A stretch of 64,000 nucleotides of DNA, taken from NCBI GenBank assembly GCA_013399895.1, contig VXBA01002409.1, forward strand, positions 62,001 to 126,000. The letters are read 5' to 3'. The first letter of the stretch is position 1; each line of letters opens with the position of its first letter. Positions 12,098 to 22,175 of this stretch are shown piece by piece. Both the position numbers and the translations under genes were made by a program. Origin of the DNA: Serilophus lunatus. Lineage: Eukaryota; Chordata; Aves; Passeriformes; Eurylaimidae. The notes below the pieces were generated by a model. The model was not told where the DNA came from. It saw only the letters and a list, made by a program, of their open reading frames with translations, and ran no database searches.

Positions 12098-12762
12098 CGG
12101 GGGGATTTCTAATTATTAAAGAGCTTTAGCGCCTTAAAAAGCTACAACAAGAGAGCGAAAAAGACAAGACTTAATCAGTTTTTCTTTGGAGTTGCCTCAA
12201 ATTTGTAATTCAATCAAACCTCCCCTAGCAGGAAGGATGTCTTTCTGATATTCACAGGAGCTTTCCAGGGGCTATAATCTCTAAGAGATTTATTCATACT
12301 TTCTGCATTAGCTTAAGACTATTTTGGAAGAAACATCTCTCCCTCCCTCCCATCAGCAGAGCTCCAGAGAAAGTATTAATATTAAAACAATTCAATTACT
12401 GTGACTCGGGGAGAACACAGGGCCTGGGGAGGGCTGTTGGTTCCACCGTGCCCTGCCAGCCCTCTCCTCTGACCTGACATCTCCCATCCTTGTTCTTAAA
12501 GGCTTCACTGAAAAATTGAACAGAGCTGTTGAAGACCACAGGAGGAGAGAGCCCAGCTCCCTGTCCTTACAAATATTCAGGGTATGGCACCACTGTTTGT
12601 AAGACTCGAGGTCCTTGTAGACCCCTGGTGACACCAGGGCTGCCCAGCACTGGTCCAAGCTCCTGCCCCAGGCAGCACTGCCTTCCCTGCTCCCTGTCCT
12701 GCCCCTGCCCCTCACAGCACACACTCTTCCTCCTGCTCCAGGAACCCCAAACTCCTCACAAG
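12098..12762. other. AT-rich unique block then GC-rich unique sequence
   Basis: 12098-12400 is AT-rich and low in repeats, with TAATTA and TTAAT motifs of the kind common in conserved non-coding elements. Conservation cannot be judged from one genome. 12410-12760 is GC-richer with no recognised gene or repeat. Confidence 0.5.
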
Positions 12763-12905
12763 TCACAGAATCCCAGAATCCCAGAATGGTTTGGGTTGGA
12801 AGGGACCAACCACCTCATCCAGTGCTACCCCCTGCCATGGGCAGGGACACCTCCCAGTATCCCAGGTTGCTCCAAGCCCTGTCCAGCCAAGCCTTGGACA
12901 GGCAG
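12763..12905 (-). mobile_element. CR1 LINE 3' end with octamer tail
   Basis: The left end has the inverted octamer array (tcacagaatcccagaatccc), then 'gaatggtttgggttggaagg', 'ccccctgccatgggcaggga' and the 'caggttgctccaagccctgt' block. The copy fades out by about 12905-12920. The intact tail and high similarity to other copies suggest a fairly young insertion. Confidence 0.93.
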
Positions 12906-13053
12906 CACCTCAGTATTCCAGGTATTTGGGATGCTTATAAAAGCCAGTCCTGAAATCCTGCCCCTGAGCCCCCAGTGCAGCCCCCGTGGGGAGGCTCCAG
13001 CCCCTCGGGCACCAGCAGCACTTGGCAGGAAGAAGCTGGACCCAGGCTGGGAT

Positions 13054-13071
13054 GAGGAGGAGGAGGAGGAG
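13054..13071. repeat. (GAG)n trinucleotide run
   Basis: Six consecutive GAG/AGG units; they give a poly-Glu stretch in a plus frame with no gene context. Confidence 0.9.
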
Positions 13072-13433
13072 ACGACTTCGGGGAGAGGGATGGGGAGTAC
13101 TTTACACTTCAAAGGACACATCATCTCCTTGCTTCACAAGATCACAGGGAAGTAGGAATAGCAAGGCTAGAGGAGAGATTAACCTTCCTTCTCCCTCCTG
13201 CTTCCTTGTTCTGTCCAATCCATCCTCCACACACCAGCTAATTAAACATGAAACAAGAAGAAGGGGTGCTGAGCCTCATCAGCTCAGCTCCCCCTGCAGC
13301 AGTTCTGCCCCTCCAGCCTGGCACCTGGGAATGCCCTGGTGCTGATGGTGCTGCAGGGAGGACTGGCACAGACGTGCCTGGCACACACTTGCAGTTCTGC
13401 CAGTCCCCAAAACACTCTGCTGTGCCTTCCTTT

Positions 13434-13600
13434 CATAGAATCACAGCCTGGTTTGGGTGGGAAGGGACCTCAAAGCCCATCCAGTCCCACCCCCTGCCCT
13501 GGGCAGGGACACCTCCCACTGTCCCAGGTGGCTCCAACCTGGCCTTGGACACTCCCAGGGATGGGGCAGCCACAGCTTCTCTGGGCACCCTGTGCCAGGC
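13434..13600 (-). mobile_element. CR1 LINE 3' end
   Basis: From left to right: catagaatcacagcctgg (inverted octamer remnant), ggtttgggtgggaagggacc, ccaccccctgccctgggcag, 'ttggacactcccagggatgg' and 'cacagcttctctgggcaccc'. Similarity ends near 13600. It is of the same young subfamily as the copies at 21815 and 59835 but inverted. Confidence 0.94.
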
Positions 13601-16600
13601 TGAGTGTGCCCCAAGCCCAGCATGGGTTAAGCAGGAAAAGCAGTTGGGAACCTGCTCCCTGCCCTGGGCATCTGTGCCTTCCTCCCATCAGGACACACAT
13701 CTCACACTCCCAGGTGAGAACTGTCACTCTGTGGCAGCAGAAATGCAAAAAGGGGCAAGTCCTTTATCCATGGAGACAACAACAGCAGCTCCAAGCTCAG
13801 GGAAGGGCCAGCCCCAAATTTCCTGCCAGGTGACACACACTTTGTGGCTGTGAACATCTATTTTTGAGCTAATGTTGCTTCCATTCTGTTCACTCCTCTG
13901 GTGGCACCTCAGCAGGGGATTTATTACAGCAAGTTCCAACACAACACCCACCCCTGGGATGAGGTGGCCACGGATGCCCTAGGGACTCTCTGCAGCTCTT
14001 GCCCAGGAAGCCTGACCTCCCTGCTCACTTTGTGACTCAGAAAAAGGGGAAAAAAGAGACAAAGTGGGACGAGATCTTCAGAAGAATAACAGCTTTCCTT
14101 GTGAAGCACAATGTATTGTGACTTATCAGAGAGATTCCAGAATACAACTTGCTGCTCCCCACATGGACACCTCAATGTGTTTATTGTCAGAGAGGCAGCT
14201 CTGCAGAAATGAGCCACTTCTGCCATTTCACATTTGCTTGCTTATGAGAAAAGCAGGAAGGTTTTTTTCTATTATTGCCATCCATTTTCTCCAGTCCCAA
14301 GACTGGCTTTCCCTCCCTCAAACACCAACACTACACCTCAAAAATGTCCTTGCAAAGAATTTCCAGCTTTTGTCTGGAAACAAGACAGAACTTCCCCACA
14401 ACCATCAGGTTCTTATTTTTTTGTGTGCTGAAAACTTACTTATCTTGTTATAATCCTGAGTGGGGCTTTCTAAGGACTGTCTAGATCTGAAGAATACATA
14501 AATCAAGTCAGACCACACATCTGCAGAGTGGCTGAGGCCAAGCCTGGCTGTGCTCAGAGCACAGGACTGGCAGCTGATCAAGAGATGGAAATGCCACTTC
14601 ATGGCCCACCTGGCCAAGGCAACCTGGCTCAGCAGCTCCTTAGGGGGAGCTCTTTATTCCCAAGCTTTGCAAACAGAGGTGGGGGTGCTGCAGGGCAGCA
14701 CAATGACCTCAGAAAAGACAACAGGAATGATTTGACTGGAATAGAATCAAGGGACTGAGCTGCATTAACAACAGGAAATTGCTCAGAGAAAGAGCTTGCA
14801 ATAACATGCAGTTCTGTCCCATTGCAACAGGGGATTAAGTGTGAAGGTTGATGGGGGATAAACGTGCAGATCTGATCTGAAAGCCAAAAATTTACCTAAA
14901 AACAGTTTTACTGTCTTCAATCCTCCTCTATCTGCACTGCTTCTCTCAGCCTCCTGCTCTGATCTCCAAGGGACCTCCTGGTTCCACCCAGCAAACGTGA
15001 ACCATCAGCTAAGGAGGAAGGGCAGCACTGGCAGCACCAGCTCTTCCAGCATTTTCTGCCTGACCCAGAGGTGCAGCACATCTGGAAAGGAGCACTGGCA
15101 CCCTCTGGGAGCTGCTCAGGCTCCCATCAGAGCTTCCTTAGGAACAAAACATTTTGTGCTTCACCTGCAAGTTCAACCTCTCTCCCTGATCTTCTCTCAC
15201 AGAGCAGTGGGGGCATTTCCAGAGAGTGGGGATTCTTTAAAAAACTGGCTGTGATCTACATTTGGACTTGTAACTTGCCCCTTGATGTGCTGTGATGCCT
15301 TGAAAATGCCAAATATTGGTTCTGAGGTGGAAGGAAATGAATTTCCAAATAATTCACTCAATGTGGCCTCTTTGGGAGATGTTCCAGCAGCACACGGAGC
15401 CTGCAGTGGACAACCCTTCCCTTGGCTGGTCACAGTGTGGGGCCCCCTGGAAGCAGAGGGGTTGGAAGGGACACCAGCAGTGGGACAAAGCTGTCCCAGT
15501 TGAGCAGCAATAGCTCCAGAAGATCCTGCAGCCTGGTGCCCAGGGATGATGCCCACCCCAGTCCCAGTGGTGGCAGCCAGGGCTCCACTTCACCCACTGC
15601 ATCTCCATCCAGCCCATTCCACTTGGACAGCAGGAAGAGAGAAGCAATTAGAGCCCTAATCAATAACATCACAGCCCTCCCTGCTTCAAACTACTTAATT
15701 GGCATCCTGGAGTCAGGGGAAGGTCAGACCAGGGCTGGGAAAACAAATAGAGGAAGAATTCCCGGTGCAAACAAATCCCAGGACAGGAGGTTTTGCTTCA
15801 AACCAGGCTTTGTTTGGTGACTCAGGTGAGGACAAACCCTCCTGACCCACAGCTGGCCAGATGTGCTCTGATTAAAGTACCCTCCTCTCCATGGATCCTC
15901 CAAGTACCAGTCTGGAGCTTTCTCTGGGCATCTTTCCAGCTTCCATGGCCTAAACAGCATCTCCTGCCAAGGGGCTGCAACCTTGGCCCCTGTGAGAGCA
16001 CAGAGCATTTCTGTCTGTGAGGATGCAGCTGGAGGCCACAGCTGGACACATCTGCCAGGTGCTGTGCATCCCTGACTCCTGAGGCATCATACAGGAGGTT
16101 CACATCACATCCCATCACATCCCCTCCAACGTTCAGCTGCACAAGCAGCATTCAGGCCCCAATCCACACTATTCCCAGAGCTGCTTTCTGCTCTACAGTC
16201 ACTGCTGCCAGAAAAGCCAACCAGGGAATTCCCACCCCAGGTCACCTCTCCCCCATCCAAACACTCCTCAGCTCCTCCCAGCCCCACATAATCATGATAA
16301 ATATTCTACAATAGTCTCTATGGAAGAGGAAACAAGTCTGGAAGCTTTTGTTTCTGAGGTCATTTACTAAATAGTCCATTAATGGCTAATTTAACAGGAG
16401 CCATCTTGCCTTGAAATCACTACCAGTAGAGTTCATGAGCACATTTTCTTTTCGTAATGGAAGAGATAGAAAAAGAAATTCTGCAACTCTCCAAAATGAT
16501 GATTTTGTTTAAATTCCCTCTGGAATTGTGGTTTCATACCAAGAGACCCAGGACATCTCTTTTTCCATGAAGATGACAATTTCATTGAACCAACACTCTC

Positions 16601-17633
16601 TGTGCAGAAAAAAGGGCACTGGAAAATCTGAACTGACACGAGCTGTATTTCTGTAGAACATTTCCAGTGTTAGTGCTTAAATCTACTCCTGCTCCACGTG
16701 TCAGGAATGTGATACCACCCTGCAGACTCACGTGGAGTGTAACAAAAGAGCCTGAGGACCTCAGTGACCAACAGGCCAGACCCCATCCTTCACAAACTGC
16801 CTCGTTTCCACTGGAAGTGAGGATCCCAGCTGAGGATCCATCCCAGGGTTTCCCACTGAGCACTAAGTCAGAGCAGTATCCTCAGCCATCCCTGAACCTC
16901 TGCTCTTTCCAGGAGCTCCTTCCAGCAGCAGCAGTGGGTTGGAGGTGCCACATTCACCAGTGATCTTCTGCTTTGACACTTCCCTTGACTGTCCTGTCTC
17001 AAGAGCCAAAGCAAAATTGTGTTATCCCTCCCCTTCTCCCTGACTATCCCTGATTCCCTGGAATCTCAGCTCGAGACAGCACTAAGTGGAATGTGTCAGG
17101 GTGCTGGAGCTGTTACTGTTCACAGCTTGTCACTGCAGACTCCACCTGGGAGATAAATAGGCAGAAATTAGAGACAGATAGGAAAATAATATCTTAATAT
17201 ATCAAGTTATAAGAGGGAGGCAGCTCCAGAGGGCCTGTGAGACAACAGCAGCAGCCCCTGGGTAAACTCAACTCCAAGAGACTTCGTGGGCTGAGCACAG
17301 CTGGGAAAGGCTCCTCAACAGCTGGGGCTGATGTGGCTGCACAAAATCCCTCAGGATGAGGGTGATGGGGTCGTTCCCATGAGAGGAATGGTGTTACTGG
17401 ACTGAACACAAGGCTGAGAAACCCCTGGGGTACCACCACACACAGTGTGGAACACAGGAGCCACTCTGTGAGGTGCTGCTGGGGGAGGAGGTTCCTCCAT
17501 CCAGGCTGCAAACAGTGCCTGAAGAAATTCATGGGTTATTTTAACAGAACGTGGGAGGCACCAGAAGGTGAATCCATGTCCTGTTCTGGTCACACAGGGA
17601 GGTGTTGGCAGGCTGGGAAGAGAACAAAGTTCA
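13601..17633. other. Unique non-coding sequence, about 4 kb
   Basis: No named gene and no further CR1. It contains a minus-strand candidate exon at 14440-14486, listed separately. A splice-like pair near 13692-13713 (acceptor cttcctcccatcag, donor GTGAGA) encloses only 22 bp. At 16100-16125 there is a short CACATC-rich stretch. Open frames of 100-130 codons at 15.2-16.2 kb overlap on both strands and lack any domain. Confidence 0.55.
14440..14486 (-). other. Candidate exon, 47 nt, unknown gene
   Basis: On the minus strand an acceptor-like stretch (tgatttatgtattcttcag) precedes 47 nt that end at the strong donor GTAAGT (written acttac at 14434-14439 on the plus strand). Of three frames only one is open, and it reads SRQSLESPTQDYNKI, which has a protein-like composition. 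I do not recognise the peptide, the acceptor tract is only moderately pyrimidine-rich and no partner exon is visible. In 64 kb such a pair can arise by chance, so this is a candidate only. Confidence 0.2.
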
Positions 17634-17770
17634 AAGAATCATCTCAGAATCCCAGACTGGTTTGGGTTGAAGGGACCTCAAAGCCCACCCAGTCCCACCC
17701 CCTGCCATGGGCAGGGACACCTCCCACCATCCCAGGCTGCTCCAAGCCCTGTCCAGCCTGGCCTTGGTCC
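17634..17770 (-). mobile_element. CR1 LINE 3' end
   Basis: The inverted tail (agaatcatctcagaatccca) is followed by 'ggtttgggttgaagggacct', 'accccctgccatgggcaggg' and 'ggctgctccaagccctgtcc'. It ends abruptly after 'cctggccttggtccctg', next to a T-run. It is short because of 5' truncation. Confidence 0.93.
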
Positions 17771-18800
17771 CTGTTTTTTTTTCCAAATTCATAGCCACAA
17801 CACAATCCCAGCTAAACTGGGACCACAAATCCTGCCTGGCCCCACCTCTCCCTTCCAGCAACACTTCACATTTCAAGAGAAGAAATTATTGATCCTTGAG
17901 CTTATTGTACAAGCTGCCATGATTTATTTAAGCATTTGCCAATAAACACTGGAATGGGAGGCTGTTTCTCCAACATTCCCACAGTGGAGCACTAGAGGAA
18001 ACAATAACCAGCCCCGTGATTGTTGCCACGGGACTTCTCCTGCCAATTACACTGAGTTACAAGTTTCAGTTATGGGATATAAAATAATTAACTTCATGAG
18101 GTCCAAGAAGAATTGCTGGCTCTGTATGAAGGATCTTCTTCCTGTGTTTTGTTATGCCCACACGATGTATAATGAGTGCAGTTTAAAAAAACACTGTGCA
18201 GACTCCACAGAACACAATATTTCATCGCTTTCCCCGCTCACCACAATTTTAATAACAAAAACAGGTTGTCAGGGTCATAAACCCCAGGTGAACGTTCCCT
18301 TCCTGCCCACGTCCCTGTGGCAGGAGCAGGACTTTCATCCAGAAGAGCACTGCATGGAAACAAAGTGCATTTAGCAGCAGCTCTTGGAGACTTGTCATAT
18401 AAGCTTTAGCTTAATGAAAATAAAAATCAAATTAAGGATAAGCAAATTCTTCCTTGGGATTTCACAAGTGATGAGATTTAATTAAAAGCAAGCGAGGAAA
18501 CAGAAAAACCTTGTATGGACTAAGAAGAATAACCCAGAAACTGAATTGCAGTCAGGTCAGCACAGCCTGGAAGGGGAGCCCTGGTGGGCAAAGATTTCTC
18601 TCAGGGCCTGGTGGCATCACCTGTGAGCCTGGTTTGAGATGTTGCTGCAGACTGGAATGGCCTTCTCCTACCCCTCAGGTTTAAGTGGGATGGAGAGGGA
18701 GTGGGGCCTGGGACACAGAAAAAAGGGGGTCCCAGCATCCAGGGATTTTATATCTATAGATGCAGAAATACACATAAAATCATGGAATGGTTTGAAATAC

Positions 18801-18831
18801 ATGTTCATATATTTATATATTTAGATATATT
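18801..18831. repeat. AT-rich simple stretch
   Basis: Low-complexity ATAT/TTTAT sequence of about 30 bp. Confidence 0.8.
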
Positions 18832-20015
18832 AACTCCAAGTGAGTACTTTCAGCCCTCAATAAATATCTGAGATGTGCAGCTCAAGGATCAGATCACACT
18901 TTGGATCCAAACTGGGTCGCATTTGCTTCTAAAGCCAGAAATCAGCTCTTATTCCAAAGCCACAGGATAAACAGCAGCCTTTCCATCATCATGGAGCATT
19001 CTTCAGCCTGATGTTCCTTTCAGAGCACAGACCCTCTCAAGCATAAATGCCATGGTAGGACAAGGATTCAGGAGTGGCGGGTTAATGTAATAATGTTTTG
19101 CAAAATGAGAAAAATAATCAAATAAGCCCTCAAATGGAAATGTTGGCATTCATTCCCAACAGTGCAGTGTCAGAAAAGGAGATTATAATTACCTCAAAGG
19201 CTCACAACAGCAAATGCAGTTTCCCACAGGAGTTTTACCTCCATAAATTAAAAAATATCCTAATTTACAAGTATTGGCTCCATTAAGCCCCATGGAAATG
19301 CTGCCAGAGTCCTGCAAAGTGTAAAGCCCATAATCCCACAGCCAGACCTGTGTGGCCTTCCCAGCTGAGGAGCAGTCAGAGCTCTGTATCCAAGTGCAAT
19401 TCCCTCACTTTAAGCCCAGGTGGGATATGCTGAGCAGGAGTGACATGAACCCTCATATGGAGGTTATTTGAAGCTATTACAGAACACAAGACAAGAATCC
19501 TCCTTGCTGCAGCCACAATCCTGGCTAAGCATGAAAGGAGAGACCAGATTTCCCAGGGATGGGGTCCTGGTTCCAGCTCAGATGCTGGTTTTGCTCCTTA
19601 GTGAGACTCAATGAAACAGTGACAACACATATCAAGCCATTTGTTGGTTGTTCCAGTCATTTCTTGAGGGATCCCACCCTGTCCCTTCATCCTCAGGGTC
19701 TTTGCTGACCACTGGACACAGCCAGGATTGGGATGGACTCGGGAATCTCATGGGGTTGCTGATCCTCTGCTTTGACTGTTAGAAAAAGGTGATGGGCCCA
19801 GAAGTCACTTATACACGTGGATCCAGACACAGTTTTGGTGTTGAGGCTTTCCAGTAACTCCTCATGTTCTGCAGCTGCTCCCAAACTGCAATTGCCTTAA
19901 AAAAAAAGCCCAATTTTATCATTTCCCTTTAAGATCAGGGCTGTGGAATGAAACAAAGACCCCAGAAAAACAGAAGCATCCACCTATTCCTTGCTCTTTC
20001 CCTGTTCACCTACAG

Positions 20016-20043
20016 ATTGCAGAACTTCAAGAAGAATTTGCAG
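20016..20043 (+). other. Candidate micro-exon, 28 nt, unknown gene
   Basis: The acceptor is strong (ttgctctttccctgttcacctacag ending at 20015, a long pyrimidine tract with TACAG). The donor is the optimal CAG|GTAAGT at 20041-20049. The enclosed 28 nt can read IAELQEEFA in one frame, a heptad-like acidic helix, but the other two frames are open too. The length is not a multiple of three. In the IAELQEEFA frame it would leave phase 1, which does not match the preferred phase 2 entry of the next candidate at 20254. Either the two are not consecutive exons, or another frame applies, or one or both are chance signals. Confidence 0.3.
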
Positions 20044-20253
20044 GTAAGTGTGTGCCTTTTCCTCCTTTGACTCAGCTCCAACTGCAGCCACAGCACTAAT
20101 CTTTGTATTTTTCTCCCTGCCCTTGTGCTGGGGTTTGTTTCCAGGTCCTGACTTCCCTCTGGGATTTTGGAGAGGCTGCTGGCTCTGGTCTCTTTGGAGT
20201 ACACACTTAATGAAGCATCCAACCTTAGCCTGTTATTTTATTTGCAAACTCAG

Positions 20254-20334
20254 GAAGGCGTGTGAAGACTTTGAGTCATCTCTTACTCAGCTCCTGCAGC
20301 AGCACGAGAGCCCCGAGGGCAACAGCTGGAGAAA
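20254..20334 (+). other. Candidate exon, 81 nt, unknown gene
   Basis: A T-rich tract (tgttattttatttgcaaactcag) ends at 20253. The donor is AAA|GTGAGT at 20335-20340. The 81 nt are a multiple of three, as expected for an internal exon that keeps frame. The most protein-like frame enters in phase 2 and reads KACEDFESSLTQLLQQHE, then SPEGNSWR. This is consistent with a short amphipathic helix, and phase 2 is kept at the exit. I cannot match it to a family from memory. The alternative phase-1 frame is also open but Ser/Arg-rich. Confidence 0.33.
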
Positions 20335-21814
20335 GTGAGTTATTCTGGATGATGGAGGATAAACCATCATAGCAGGAAGGTCTGAGACTCCAGGCACGAT
20401 CAGTCCTTGCAGAGGTTACTTAATTTAAAGGCAGAGTGTATCATCCATCAACTGGAACTGTGGAGGGAGGCAGGAGGATCCACCTTGCCTTGCTACATCC
20501 CTGAGAAGGAGCCAACATTCCTCCAAACTCTGGAAGCCCCAGCAGGAAACCAGGATGGTGTCAGGCAGCTGATGGAGCAGCAGGACCTGATGGGATCCCT
20601 CCTCTTGCTGCTGAGCCAGGAAATACCACAGATATCTTGGAATCATCTCATTCCAAACCCTGCCATGGGGGGTTGATTTAATCTTAATATGATTTTAATA
20701 TGATCAGAGATGTGGTGGCACCAGTGAGCCAAAGAGGAAGGGTAAAGTGGGGGAGCAGGAGGGATCCACAAGCTTTCAGGCACAGAATCAGTCAGAGGTG
20801 GCTGCAGGGAGATGCTGCAGGTGGATGAGGTGATGCAGCACAAGGGTCTCTTGCAACTGGGGGCAAGTGTAAAACCAGTGCTGGAGAGACACTGTGGACC
20901 AAGAGCACAGCACAGGCTGCGTTCCTGGCATGGAGTTGACATGGAAATATTTAGCCATGATTGCAGCAGGTGTCAGAACAAACCCCTTCAATTAGATCAG
21001 GGCCTTGAGAGACTCACTGGGGAGGATGAGAAAATCAAGAGCCATTTCATGCCAGACCTGCTGGAATCTGGCTCTGCTGGGCCTCAAGCTCTGACAGATC
21101 CCAGTTCATCCCACTGCTGTGTTTTATTCAAGGTCAATGTCCCTGTTCCTATTGCTTTTTTTCCTCCTGACATTTAGAAAATAACCAGCTGTAGCAAAAC
21201 CTCCATTTCCTCAGCATCCCTCATTACTGCTGCTTTGGATTTTAAGTCTTCTGGCATCTGACAAATAAAAATCCTGTTTTTCCCACACAGCTCAGTGTCC
21301 TACACCCACTAACAAGCAAAAATAACCATTTTCTTATATTAAAACAAAAGTATAATCAAATAGTGTTTTCCTAGATGCCTGCTCACACTCCACAGTAGGA
21401 AATTAATTCCAGAGAGAGTCTTGTTGAACTCCAAGGCTTGACAAACTTTTCATCCTGTAATCATTTTTCAGAGGAAGGGAAAACAAAATATATAAAATAG
21501 ACAAATGGAAATATCACTAATCCCATCATGGCCACAGAGGGAAGGGTAATAAAGAGAGAGATGACAGAGTGGAATATTTCAGCAATGACTCTGCTCAAGT
21601 CCTTTATCTCCTGAGCTTTCCAGACCACTGCCTCACCTGGGGGAAGGAGCTCTGCTGATGGCAGCCAAAGGTCTGCTTCCACTTCCAGCAGCTTTTACCA
21701 TCCATTACACTTTGTGCTCAAGGAGCAGAACAGCACAAAGTGGGGAGAAACAGCTGGAGCCACCAACAGCATTGGGAACACACCCAGATTTCTGGGTTCA
21801 GCCTGAAAAACGGG

Positions 21815-22033
21815 AAATTTAGGTTGGATATATGGGAAAAGATCTTCCCTGGGAGGGTGGGCAGGCCCTGGCACAGGTTGGGCAGAGAAGCTGTGGCTGC
21901 TCCATCCCTGGGAGTGTCCAAGGCCAGGCTGGAGCCCCCTGGGACAGTGGGAGGTGTCCCTGCCCAGGGCAGGGGATGGAACTGGGTGGGCTTTAAGGTC
22001 CTTTCCAGCTCAAATCATTCTATGAATCCATGA
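21815..22033 (+). mobile_element. CR1 LINE 3' end (young copy)
   Basis: It starts at 'aaatttaggttggatata', continues through 'ggagggtgggcaggccctgg', 'gcagagaagctgtggctgct' and 'cctgggacagtgggaggtgt', and ends in 'aaatcattctatgaatccat', a decayed octamer tail. It is very similar to the copy at 59835-60030 over the shared part. Confidence 0.95.
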
Positions 22034-22073
22034 CTTGTGGATTTCTGCTTAATTGTAGCAGGTTTTTGCTAAT

Positions 22074-22175
22074 ACAGAATCACAGAATCATTAAAGTTGG
22101 AAAAATACCTCCAAGATCCACAAGTCCAACCTTTGCCTGGATCCCACCATATCCATGAGACCATATCACAACATG
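22074..22175 (-). mobile_element. CR1 LINE 3' end (gttggaaaa subfamily)
   Basis: The inverted tail (acagaatcacagaatcatta) is followed by aagttggaaaaatacctcca and 'aagtccaacctttgcctgga'. This is the 'gaatcattaaggttggaaaa' tail type, also seen at 25893, 26769 and 35592. It lies 40 bp from the oppositely oriented copy at 21815-22033, so the two CR1 3' ends face each other tail to tail. Confidence 0.9.

Larger units (their letters stand above)
17771..21814. other. Unique sequence holding candidate exons near 20 kb
   Basis: AT-rich non-repeat sequence. 18370-18520 is particularly AT-rich with ATTAA motifs, and 18801-18831 is a short AT-rich ATAT stretch. Two plus-strand exon-like segments at 20016-20043 and 20254-20334 are listed separately. 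On the minus strand at about 19800-19884 an open stretch beginning AAAEHEELLESLNTKT follows a T-run and CAG; I cannot assign it. No transposon was recognised. Confidence 0.55.

Noticed and set aside
12529..13853. Open frames of 201-208 codons on the plus strand
   Set aside because: They run through the CR1 copies at 12763-12905 and 13434-13600 and overlap frames on the other strand.
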